Source of the DNA: Rotaria macrura | Lineage: Eukaryota; Rotifera; Eurotatoria; Philodinida; Philodinidae | Direction of reading: 5' to 3' | DNA: 64,000 bases | Assembly: GCA_900239685.1 (NCBI GenBank) | Contig: OENT01000276.1 | Location: 62,001-126,000, forward strand | In this document: positions 36,326-46,800 of the stretch, piece by piece | Numbering within the stretch: the first letter of the stretch is position 1 | Layout of the letters: every line of letters starts with the position of its first letter | Notes under the pieces: model-generated | Told to the model about the DNA's origin: nothing | What the model saw: the letters and a program-made list of their open reading frames with translations, nothing else | Databases searched by the model: none | Translations under genes and position numbers: made by a program

Positions 36326-37981
36326 ATGATCTATTATTGTTATTCCGTTATCATTATTGCTATTCTACTTCATTTGGTACCAGCATGGACAACATCATCC
36401 ATACTGCGAAGTCAAATGTATTCGTCAAGAAATGATACGTCATCTAATAGTCGTCAACGAATCTCAGGTCAAGCAGGTAAATTACGAAATATAAGTACGT
36501 CCATTCGCGATCAATTCATATTGCCAGATAAACATGACGACATCGAAATCGAAGATAATAATGTATTATCAGTGGAAAAACAACAATCGTCTGTTGTTGT
36601 TTTAACATCGTTATCGGGTATATATGTATGGTGGCCAATATTATTCGGTGGAGATGATTCGTTTCATTTATTACTTACACAAGAAGATGTACCTCGTTTT
36701 CATGATGTTGTTGGTGATGATAAAGGAAATATTTATTTAACAGCCCCACATGAACGTACTGTCTATCGTCTACAGTATTCCGATGGTTGGTGGATATCAA
36801 ACTTTTCAAATCATTCAGTTATGAATTCAATACGTAGTGAAATGCCATTATTTGCAAATATTCATTATGTATCATCAATACTTTATGTTTATGGTCATTC
36901 AGACATTCAAATAATTGATTTACTTCAACGACCACGTACACGTGGCTCTGCACCATTCATGAAACGCTTACGCGAGCTCAGTCCAAATATACGTATTAGT
37001 GGTATGATCATTGACCAATTAACATCCGATGGTTATATTATTGGTGATTCATATGGTTGGTGTACAATTATACGTTGTTCGTTAACTGTCAATGACTGTA
37101 GTTTTTTATTTAAAATTCCGTCCTCATATGATAATCGTCCGTATCCATGTACAGCAACAATTGATTTTTCAATGAAAATTATGTATTTAAGTTTAGAAGA
37201 AAAAATTCTTTCTGTGCATCTCAATGAACAAACGAATTTCGATCGTCGACAAATTTTAACAGAAAAACATGGGCCACGTTCGACATTAGGTTATGATGAT
37301 ATTGCTACATATAATAGTGTTATTTTATATACTGATGTTCTTAGACCAATTTTACATATTTGTACATTAATGAATTCGAATCCTTGTCTCAACGTCTCAC
37401 TTACACTCCCTACACCACAAAAATCAATATTACCACTTCGTCTGAGTATAATTCAAGTATCAAATCTTCGGCCACCAATATCCGATGATGAAGATGATGC
37501 TGAATTGAATATCAATGAATCGACAACAATTCGATCACCAACAGCTTCATTAATTTCAGGTGCAATTAACGAATCAACACATGCTACAAACGATACTTCA
37601 GCAAATCCTTATGAATATAGAGAAGCAAATCTAGCCAGCATTTGGATGTTAATACTTGGCATTTTCATTGGTCTAGTTCTTGCTGGTTTATCATTTTTAA
37701 TTTATTATATCATATGGAATAGAAGTCGCTCGAAAATCAACAAAAAATTTTCAATAACAGATTCTAAGTCTTCCTCAATAAAAACGACTATGTCAGGATG
37801 TACACCACTTCTTAAGTTTAATCGATCAAATGAAAATAACTCAAAAATCGAACCAAAAACACCGGACTCTATAGATTTATCATCGAGCTCATCTATCAAT
37901 GAATCAAATGAAGAGGGTTCGAGTGAAGTAACGACATTTACAAGTAGTTCATCGAGTTATCATCCAGAAACAGTTCTTTAG
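36326..37981 (+). CDS. Unrecognised single-pass membrane protein, intronless
   Basis: A single frame of 551 codons from ATG to TAG. Residues 1-21 look like a signal peptide (hydrophobic, ending near PAWTT). The large lumenal or extracellular part (about 22-435) contains beta-propeller-like strings such as DDKGNIYLTA and SGIYVW, several cysteines and sequons (NFS, NVS, NES). One clear helix follows at about 436-462 (WMLILGIFIGLVLAGLSF). The cytosolic tail of about 90 residues starts with basic RSRSK and is Ser-rich, ending with an SSSS-containing stretch and PETVL. The PETVL end could be a PDZ ligand. No family is recognised. Topology suggests a receptor or adhesion protein. The acceptor-like TTTATAG at 36285-36291 lies 34 bp before the ATG. 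AATAAA is at 38075-38080. Neighbouring genes have introns, this one has none in its coding part. Confidence 0.82.
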   Translation: MIYYCYSVIIIAILLHLVPAWTTSSILRSQMYSSRNDTSSNSRQRISGQAGKLRNISTSIRDQFILPDKHDDIEIEDNNVLSVEKQQSSVVVLTSLSGIYVWWPILFGGDDSFHLLLTQEDVPRFHDVVGDDKGNIYLTAPHERTVYRLQYSDGWWISNFSNHSVMNSIRSEMPLFANIHYVSSILYVYGHSDIQIIDLLQRPRTRGSAPFMKRLRELSPNIRISGMIIDQLTSDGYIIGDSYGWCTIIRCSLTVNDCSFLFKIPSSYDNRPYPCTATIDFSMKIMYLSLEEKILSVHLNEQTNFDRRQILTEKHGPRSTLGYDDIATYNSVILYTDVLRPILHICTLMNSNPCLNVSLTLPTPQKSILPLRLSIIQVSNLRPPISDDEDDAELNINESTTIRSPTASLISGAINESTHATNDTSANPYEYREANLASIWMLILGIFIGLVLAGLSFLIYYIIWNRSRSKINKKFSITDSKSSSIKTTMSGCTPLLKFNRSNENNSKIEPKTPDSIDLSSSSSINESNEEGSSEVTTFTSSSSSYHPETVL

Positions 37982-38505
37982 TTTTGTTTTCTTCATTACT
38001 TGATTTTTATTTTTTTATTGTCTCTACTTAAATACACATACTTATACATTCAAATGTTTCAGCAAACTTTATAAAATAAAAACAATACGCAATAACCGTC
38101 AAATCAAGGATTCAATGATGATTAAAATCACAAAATAAAAATCATTACGATGGTTACAATAACATTATATTCTTATGTCAAATACATATGAATTAGTATC
38201 CAATAGTCTATGTTAAATCGAGACGGATTACAACCTTTTCTCTTAGATTGTGCATTTAACTGTATTCATGGGAAGCATGAAAAACTGCCTTAATTTGATT
38301 ATATTAGGTCAGAAACATTTCAAAAATCATCTTGTCGGTTTTGCGATACTGTCCTACTTAATGTAGGGAGGACGGGGCATGATACTTGGATTCATTTTTT
38401 CATTGTTGCAGGAGAGAAGCATCCGCTTTCATGAATCCCTGCTCGTTCCCTGGATAAAATGTCAGTTGTTTTGGAACATGAACTGAAAGAAGTATTGCAG
38501 TATTA
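37982..38505. other. 3' flank of the membrane-protein gene
   Basis: Contains the AATAAA at 38075-38080 about 95 bp after the stop, then AT-rich DNA up to the TTA that flanks the next inverted-repeat element. Confidence 0.5.
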
Positions 38506-39481
38506 CGGGCGATTGGAAAGTTTTGGCACAACATGTTTGCTCATTTTTGGCCCACTCGAAAATATTTCAGACAAGTCGAAATCTATGGGTCAGAAGCAGA
38601 ATTTTGAGCTCTTTCAGAATGTGAGTTTAGAAATTTTGTGTCGCCTTTTGTTCGAGAGTAGTGAAGAAATCTTTGAAAGACCTGAAAAATTGGTTTGGAC
38701 GGAAAATTTTTTCGCAGTTTTTTATATTTTAACTATTGCAATTCGAAACTAAAGGTTGGAACCTTTATGATTCTATCAGTTAGTAGAGAAAAATTTGCCT
38801 TACAGAATGTACTATTGGAGTTTTGTTTGTTTGTTAGGCAAGATATCTGAATTTTCGTTTTTCCTACACCTTCATTTTTTAGAAATTGACTTTTGACCAC
38901 AAGGTGTTTTTCACCAGAAGGAGTTCCTAACAAAAAACATATAACTTCAGTTGTGTAAAAGTTACAACTTAATTCAATATCACATATTGTAGATAGGTGT
39001 CCGCTCTACAAAACTATCGTATCCCATAACGTTTAGCATCTTCAAAAATGGTAAATATGCGTTAGAAAAAGGTTGTTTTATGCATCTTCCAAATTAATTT
39101 TTAAGGCTTTTCAAAGATTTCTTCATTGCTCTAGAGCAAAAAATAGCTATAAAAATCCTAAACTCATATTCAGAAACAGGACAAAATTCTGGTTCTAACT
39201 TATACATTTGATTCGTTTGAAATACTTTCAAGTATGCCAAAATAAATAAACATTGTGTCCAGAAACTTCGGCTCACAAGTTCCTTCCGCCAGAAGTAATT
39301 TTTCAGGTCTTTCAAAGATTCCTTCACTACTCTCTAACAAAAGTCGACACAAAATTTCTAAACTCACATTGTGAAAGAACTCAAAATTCTGCTTCTAACC
39401 CATAGATTTCGACTTGTCTGAAATATTTTTGAGTGGGCAAAAATGAGCAAACATGTTGTGCCAAAACTTTCCAATTGCCCG
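38506..39481. mobile_element. Non-autonomous inverted-repeat element flanked by TTA
   Basis: The left end CGGGCGATTGGAAAGTTTTG matches the complement of the right end CAAAACTTTCCAATTGCCCG with one mismatch. The similarity extends inwards for about 190 bp at a lower level. A TTA immediately flanks both sides (38503-38505 and 39482-39484). A 3-bp TTA/TAA duplication is typical of PIF/Harbinger elements. At 976 bp with no transposase this would be a MITE-like derivative. The right arm is present twice in tandem. The frame at 38459-38752 is a translation of the arm and is not a gene. Confidence 0.75.
39101..39481 (+). repeat. Two tandem copies of the element's arm, period about 201 bp
   Basis: TCAAAGATT recurs at 39111 and 39312. 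The following text (TTCTTCATTGCTCTAGAGC and its counterpart, AAACTCA, AAAATTCTG, GAAATA, GAGCAAACATGTTGTG and its counterpart) repeats in the same order with moderate divergence. The second copy ends at the element terminus. An inverted third copy forms the left arm at 38506-38700. Confidence 0.7.
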
Positions 39482-39484
39482 TTA

Positions 39485-41022
39485 CACGGCAAAGATTTAT
39501 GTCTCTCCTTCACTGTCGTTAAAAATGATAACTAGCCTCCGAACCATTTACACGCCATAATAGTTAAAAATAGTGGGTATGGTTTTGACTATGAATCTGA
39601 ACGTGAGTAGGTGTCGGTGTCACTTCTTCGATTATCAACAGTTCACAGTCATCAAAAGGCAAACGTACACATCTGCAACTACAACCCATCTTCAACCACA
39701 TTCCCATTTTCAAAGACAAGCTAATAACAGGTCAAATGCGTTGATGCTCGTTCGTCACAGATATATGTTTATTGTGTAGTATGTTTTCAACATTTCACGT
39801 CAATTCGAAGTAAACTATGATGATAAATGGGATGTGAGACGAATCGAATAGAACTATAATCATATGATAAGTAACTACAGTTACTAAGTATTTCACATTT
39901 CTTCAATCACACATAGATTATATGATTTCGGTTTTTGTGGATTTTATGCAGAAAATAATCATTCTGTGATAAAGAAAACTGGTCGATGCCAGATTACTCA
40001 CATCGTTGTCATACTTGAGTGTTTTGCTCACATGATTTTAGAGCAACTCCCAGAACATGAATTATTTGATTGAATTATGTAGTTTGGATCTTATTTCATT
40101 TCGTCTCGATCCAAACATTGAACCAAAGTTTTGGAAAAAAGCAGTAGAAGAGATTTTTGTGCCGGAGGACTGATTTTAGATAAAATTTATTGATGAACAC
40201 TATTTATCGAACTAGTGAAATCATTTTACTTTTATGCTTGACAAATTGTTTCCATGTCAACTGAAATATTTTTCAATTGAAATATTTCACGACTCTACCC
40301 AAAGTGTTTTAAATTTTGATGAAGCTTTTTCGTGACGTTTCTTTGCTGGATTACTCTGGGCTTCATGTCTAAGGTGTTTGGATATTTTAATTGTCTAACT
40401 CTTGTTTTGGCTTCAATACGCAGCTCAATATAGTACTGATATGTATAGTTTTCAACAGACTCTTGTTACGTTTTGCAAATCGATTTTTATTATTCGTTGT
40501 AATCAATTTATGTTTACCAAGAAACCATGACGAATCTTTTATATCTAGAGCTGTTTTCATTATTATTCAACTAACTATTGCTTAGCCATAAGCTTGTAAC
40601 AAGCTTTTTCATCTTTTTCAGATAAGATATCTAATAAAAGTAAAGGATTCGATTAAAAAACATTTTTCGTGTGATACATTTATTTGAATGACCGCCAATA
40701 TACCATTGGTTTCTTTCAGTACTGCTTTAAATCAGTTAAAACCATGCTGAAGCACACCGAAGATTATTTTTCTATTGTGCAGTATAAATAATGAGAGGTT
40801 TTTTGATCGAATAACATGAATGAATCACTTCTCAAACTAATTTTCGTCTGAGAAATTTCTTTGTGATCTCGCTTGGCTACTACATCAATTTCCGTTTTTA
40901 TTTCAAAGTTTAAATAATCTAGTAATGATGAATATACTATTTTTTAGAAAAAATCTCCCATCAGATTTTGATTCTTAAAATGACTGAACGAAAATGAATT
41001 ATCGACACGGCTGATATCGACT
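39485..41022. other. Intergenic, nothing recognised
   Basis: AT-rich sequence between two transposon-like elements. Only short chance frames are present. Confidence 0.45.
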
Positions 41023-41030
41023 GTTTGTAG

Positions 41031-42146
41031 CAAGGGTCCAACCAGGCCTGCTTGTCTGCCTGCCTGTGACAAGCATAGGCCATGCTTTTTAGGCCTGGCC
41101 TGTCATAGGCAGGCCGCTTAAAAACGCCAGGTCGCCTGGCCTGTCTATGTCCTTTATATAGATCGTTTTCTTCTCGATAGAAATCTTTTTAACAAATTGG
41201 AAGCAGTACTAGCAATTAGGAGAAGTATAGAATCATGTTCTGTGTTCATTATGATGGACAGAAATGATGACTAATGTCCATCTTATATCGCATAGTTCAT
41301 TATTTGTATCTATTCATTTTTTATGTTCTCATATATCTATATTCTTTTAGTCTTGATTGCTGTTAAAATCTTTCTTATCGATTCTTGTTTTGATATTTAT
41401 TATTGATTGTTGAAGGCTTTTGCATTTTTTTTAAACATAAATGTTAGCATTTAATTTTGTTTCTTCGAGAAATGGCTGATATTGATCTTCCATCTCTAGT
41501 ACTGATTCCCCATATCGTTCACTAGTAAAACAAAATACATGTTTCTATTCTATCATCGGAAGAGTCAGAGCAGTGCATGTGTGTGACTCTCTCCACCGAA
41601 ATATTCGAAAAATTGTCTTGCCTTCTATTTCAAAAAATGAAATTTATACTACCTGAAACATGATTTTATAAGGTACCCTCAGTATTGCAGATGTCAAACT
41701 CGAAAATCCAGAATCTAAATCTCAATATTCTGTAAAACTCCGAGAAGTCATTAAAAAACCTAAAAAAAGCTTCAAAAAACTCGAAAAAATCTCAAGAAAC
41801 TCCCAAATACTTCGAAAAATCCAGAGACAGCTTAAATCGCCAAGACTTCTCAAAAATTAAGAAAAAATCTCGAAAAACTGTCAAAATTCAGAAGACCTGA
41901 CAATACTAGCTACTTCTTCAGAAAATTTTTGGAAAGTAGGATATTACAGGTTATTCTCACCACCAATTTTTGGTTGCTCCCGACACCTCTGGTAATGTTA
42001 TTGGTACGAAATAAAAATAGACAGACCTACCCAGGCAGGCCGAAGAAAATGCCAGACAGGCAGGCCGGGCCGAAAAAATAAGTCGGCAGGCACAGGCAGG
42101 TATGAAATACGAAGGCCTTCAAAACAGCAGCCTGGTTGGACCTCTG
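41031..42146. mobile_element. hAT-like non-autonomous element
   Basis: The right end, read inward, starts CAGAGGTCCAACCAGGC. The left end starts CAAGGGTCCAACCAGGCC. Both are followed by G+C-rich subterminal sequence made of repeated CAGGC/GCCTGCCTG words, far from the AT-rich surroundings. The flanks carry an imperfect 8-bp duplication: GTTTGTAG at 41023-41030 and ACTTGTAG at 42147-42154 (6 of 8 match). A CAG-type terminus, 8-bp duplication and clustered subterminal repeats are hallmarks of hAT transposons. The interior of about 0.9 kb has no transposase frame and contains a tract of degenerate ACTCGAAAAA units. Confidence 0.7.
41695..41905 (+). repeat. Degenerate short tandem units inside the hAT-like element
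   Basis: Units resembling ACTCGAAAAATCTC recur with variation about every 12-16 bases (AAACTCGAAAAAATCTC, CTTCGAAAAATCC, AAATCTCGAAAAACTG). Confidence 0.55.
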
Positions 42147-42154
42147 ACTTGTAG

Positions 42155-43808
42155 TCTTATGATTTTAAGAAATAAGCCAATAATTTATTTGATACGCACA
42201 ATAATTTCTTTATTTTGTCTACTTATACCCTTTGGGTTGTCTCTGAATGAGATCGAGCTGTTTCTGAGTAAAGTATGAATATGATCTATTGCAATTGTCT
42301 CACAAACGATCGAATGGTTATACTGATAAATAACTAACGATTTTTAAATACACAAAATAGAAGAGTCATTCTTTATGTTAAAAAAATCTCGATCAATTAC
42401 TTATGCCGAATTACATTTATTTCTATAGAACCACAAGACTAACGAAAGCTCACACGCTAATTACACCTATAAAACCTTTGACTACCGTCGATATATTGTC
42501 GATATTTAATATCAACGCATTATTTTAGTCATCAACCGAAACTGTGAACAATGTCAAATTAGTCACAATGACAAAATAACAAGTGACTGATAATAAATGG
42601 GACAGAACGTTTTCTTGTTTTAAGGCTTATTTGATTCAATAGAGAAGTTTTCGTTCTACAGAATTCTTTACTTTGTTTTCCAAAGACATTATCTTGCTGA
42701 CGAAAAAGCACAAAAACCGATGGTCGCCAAGTCGTCGAACTATGACTGTCAGAAATCAAAGTAGTTATTAAAATATATTTTTCAATAATATTTCTGCGGA
42801 AATTCGAATTTTGTTGCAAGATATTCTGAGAATTTCTCTATCTCATGATATTTGACAAGTTTAGAAAAATCTTGTTTTTCACCAATCATTGTCATCGTTT
42901 GATTTTAATGAGGAACAAGCTGAAGATGTCCGCTATTTATTTTGAATCAGTTTGTTCAGAGTGATACTCTGTATCTTATCTTATAATAGTAAAGCATTCA
43001 CAGAGCATGGCTAAGTTTTGAAAGCACAGCTGCTGACAGTAGATTCAAAATAAAATACAACAGACTATTAGCTTCAAGTTTATGGTAGCCGAACAACGTC
43101 ATCAGAAGCCTTCGAAATATCTTAGAAGCATAGCACAGAAAATTTTGTTTGTATTAACACTGAATACTCTAAGTTGAGCACGAAGCTTGTTAAGCACAGG
43201 CAAACACAAATAGATAAATGTCTGAAGAAAATAATATTCCACGGTTTAGTGACAGTCAGTGCTTGCAGTTTTCGGTCGACCAGAAAAATCTTGACATCTG
43301 GATTCGAGAAAATTTCAATTCATCAATGTCTTCAATATACTTAAAAATGAATAGTCGATTATGTTCACTCAAATTCATCGACAAGGATATTTAATATACT
43401 GCTAAAAGATGCGTGTAAGAATGAATAAAAATACAATATGATTAAAGCTTTTGTTTCAATGTGTTTTGACTTTTGACATTCAATCTACGCCCATGAAAAA
43501 GCATTTGAACATTTCTGAGATTGAATTGATTTTATAAACTTGTTTGAAAAATTCATTCTCATCATCGATTATTCATTATTGAAACTTGATTAGTCATACA
43601 CAACTGTTTATTTATTTATTTGTTTCTCTCAACGAACTGCATATGTTTTAGTCACCAGCGACTTGTACATCTTTTCATTGGCTCTCAAGTATTCATGACT
43701 CATTGTTGATTGTTTGACTAGAGTAATATTCTTCTGAATCATTTCTCTAGTTTATCAGTGTACTAACAGATACAGTTCAGTTATCAGGTTTCTATTTCAT
43801 TTATATAG
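42155..43808. other. 5' flank of the ALIX gene
   Basis: AT-rich and without a recognised gene. The last bases form a pyrimidine-rich tract ending TTATATAG at 43808, an acceptor-like site 29 bp before the ALIX start codon. A 16-base word at 43170-43190 (CTAAGTTGAGCACGAA) recurs in ALIX intron 5 near 47395. Confidence 0.45.
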
Positions 43809-43837
43809 GTTAACAACAAATAAACGCTAAAAAAACG

Positions 43838-46800
43838 ATGTCGAATCCATATCATTTTCTAGCTGTACCACCTAAAAAAGCATTCGATGTAACATTATCG
43901 ACACCGATTAAAAATTTTATTAAAGCAACTTTTGGCGATAAAGAAGATTATTCAGCATCGATCGATGGGTTCAATGCACTACGAGCTGAAGCATTACTTC
44001 GCAGTAATTACAGAGATGATTGTTCAAAATTAATCCGGTAGAATAAAGGGTGATTTAATCTGTTGAAATTAGACTGTTTGTTTTCTGATTGCTTAGATAT
44101 TATGATCAACTGCATGCCATTGAATATAAATTGCCAATAACAGAAAATCAGATTCGTATCTATTTTAAATGGCAAGATGCATTAGTTAGTGGTGGAGGAT
44201 TATTTGGTGGTAAACAAAAAACGAATGGTTCATGGAAATTAGCATTTGAAAAAGCATGTGTACTATTTAACATTGGTCATGCTTACGGTGAATTGGCATT
44301 AGCACAAAATTTATCTATCGATGAACAAATGAGAGCAGCATTGAAATATTTTCAACTATCGTCAGGAGTGTTTTCATTTTTAAAAGATTACGTCAATGCT
44401 AATTCATTGTCAGATTTATCAGTGGATTTCGAACCAGCTGTTTTAGCAAGTATTTCATGGTTAATGTTAGGTCAAGCAGCTGAACTTATACATTTGAAAT
44501 CATCGAGTTTTAAAGGTTCTATTGCCTTTTTCTTTGTCTAGAATCGTTTTCTATTCTATTCTATGTAGATGACCTTGCTGCTAAAGTTGCTGCTCATGCA
44601 GCTGATTGTTACAGAGAAGCTTATACATCGGCAAAAACAGAAAGTGCAAAAAAAATTATACCAGACGTAAGTTGAACATCTAGGATGAGACATGGGCGTT
44701 TACTCATAGTTCTTGCAATTAGTATATGAAATTGCTGTAATACAGAAACAAACAGTAGTTGTGTATGATATACACGGACATAAATAAATCAACGTGTTGA
44801 GGATGCATATGAATGCGTTAAACTTTATAGAATGAATGTAAATCTTCTATGTACAGTTTATACAACAGGGATGTATTTTTGAAAGAGAACTTCTGATTTG
44901 GCGATTTTTTACTTTTGAAAGACAGTAGCATTCTGCTATTACACCTGTTCTGTTTCGATTTCTAAGGCTTCAAGAATTCACGATTGTTTGCAAAAAAAAC
45001 AATGAATTAAAGAAGTTAGTTAACATTTAGTTACCTTCATGCCAGACAGAATACTTATGTCCATGAAAAAAATGACCGATTAACAGTCGATCAATCAGAT
45101 GATCATTTAAGAAACTAATATTCTGAATTTGTTTTCAGTAGACTTGAGAATTTTCATAAGAATCATTAAACAAGAAATAGTCGCTTGATATACAACTTCT
45201 ATCAAGACATATTTTCAGCTTGCCAACAAGTTCTTATCAAGCGAAGTGAAAAAAATCAGATTCACTGTTTCCGAATACGATGACTTTGTTTTGATTTGGA
45301 TATTATCTTAAAATTTCCGAAATGTTAAATCTCATTACATGGATGTTAGTTACAGTATTTCAAGACTATTGGCAAGCAGTGATTAGATTGTTTTATATAG
45401 AAAAGCAAACACTGTTCATAGATTCAAAATTGCGAATGACAAGTGTATCACTACTTTTCATCATGATATGAATTCCATTAGTTGAAATCGCAGACATCGG
45501 TTACAATCGTGTATCTCACGAATGAAACTAACGAACGATGTAGATCAGATTTGTAGATCGCAAGGGATATGTAATTGAAATTCTGGAATCTTTACCAAGA
45601 AATCCAATCTAATTGTTGATGATCACTATTCTATGCTCGTTAGTCTTCTTCTTATTCATTCTGTGAAGGTCGCCGATCGCTAATAGCATCCGTTCTCAAA
45701 GTTATGTAAATAGGAGGCGACAATCGATTTCTATTTATTGAATAGAAATTCTCAAATATGTGAATATATGTATTTCTTCGTTGAAAGATAAATCGAATAT
45801 TATTCTCATGCAACTGTCCATGAAGTTTGAAGCATAGAAATTAGATGAAAAAACCTTATAATTGATCACTTGATTTTGCCTTTCTATTGACCGACTTCTA
45901 CAATTCGACAAGTATTTGAATTCTAAATTCTTTATATGTTTCTATTGAATGATTGGGAGGTTTTTACTTTCGATGTTCGAATCATCGATGAACATCGAAA
46001 GATTACCTCTCTTCTTTTTATGAAAATTAGCATGCATCACATTGACATCTTTAAGAAAGTCTCTAGATCACCCCTTTCGCCATCCGCATAGAAAGATATT
46101 GATTGAAGATCATTGTTTACACGTAATACTCGATCTAGATCATCCTGCTTGTTCAATTTCATAGACAGATTTAAAAAGAACTTTGCTACTTTCACTGTCG
46201 AAATGTATACATGTTCATACAGAAATCAATGTTTTATACTTTTTAGAATTTTGCCAATACAATGTATGTTAAATATTTATTATTTCAATCTAAAACAGAA
46301 TATCATGCTGGTAAACAAGCACAAGCTGATAGAAAATATGGTCTTGCACTGGTTCGATTTAATGTAAGTTAAAAAGATTTTAGAAAACGAATTCTTTTAA
46401 ATCAAACTGTCCATTTAGCGTGCAAAAGAACATGCCGATCAAGCCGTAACAAAAAATACAATATCGTCATTTACGCCATTACTTCGTGCTAATCAAGATG
46501 AAATAACAAAATCAGCTGCCGCAGCTCGTAAAGATAATGATTTTGTTTACCTTGAACGGTTGCCAGATCAAAAATCACTTGAAATTATTTTGGCTCAACC
46601 GGTGGCTAAACCATTACCAGTTACATTTCCAATAACACCGGACTTTCGAGGTTAGTCAGAAGATGAGTGGCGGTAGGACTTCTTTTCCGTTTGCAATTAT
46701 TCCTGCATAAAAACTATCTACGGAGTGTATATTAATCATGATTGATAGCTACTGTTTTGATTAAATTTCGTGACATTCATCGAGCTGATCTTGGTGACAC

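Noticed and set aside
38459-38752. 97-codon frame as a gene
   Set aside because: It lies almost entirely in the left arm of an inverted-repeat element and its complement recurs at 39298-39481.
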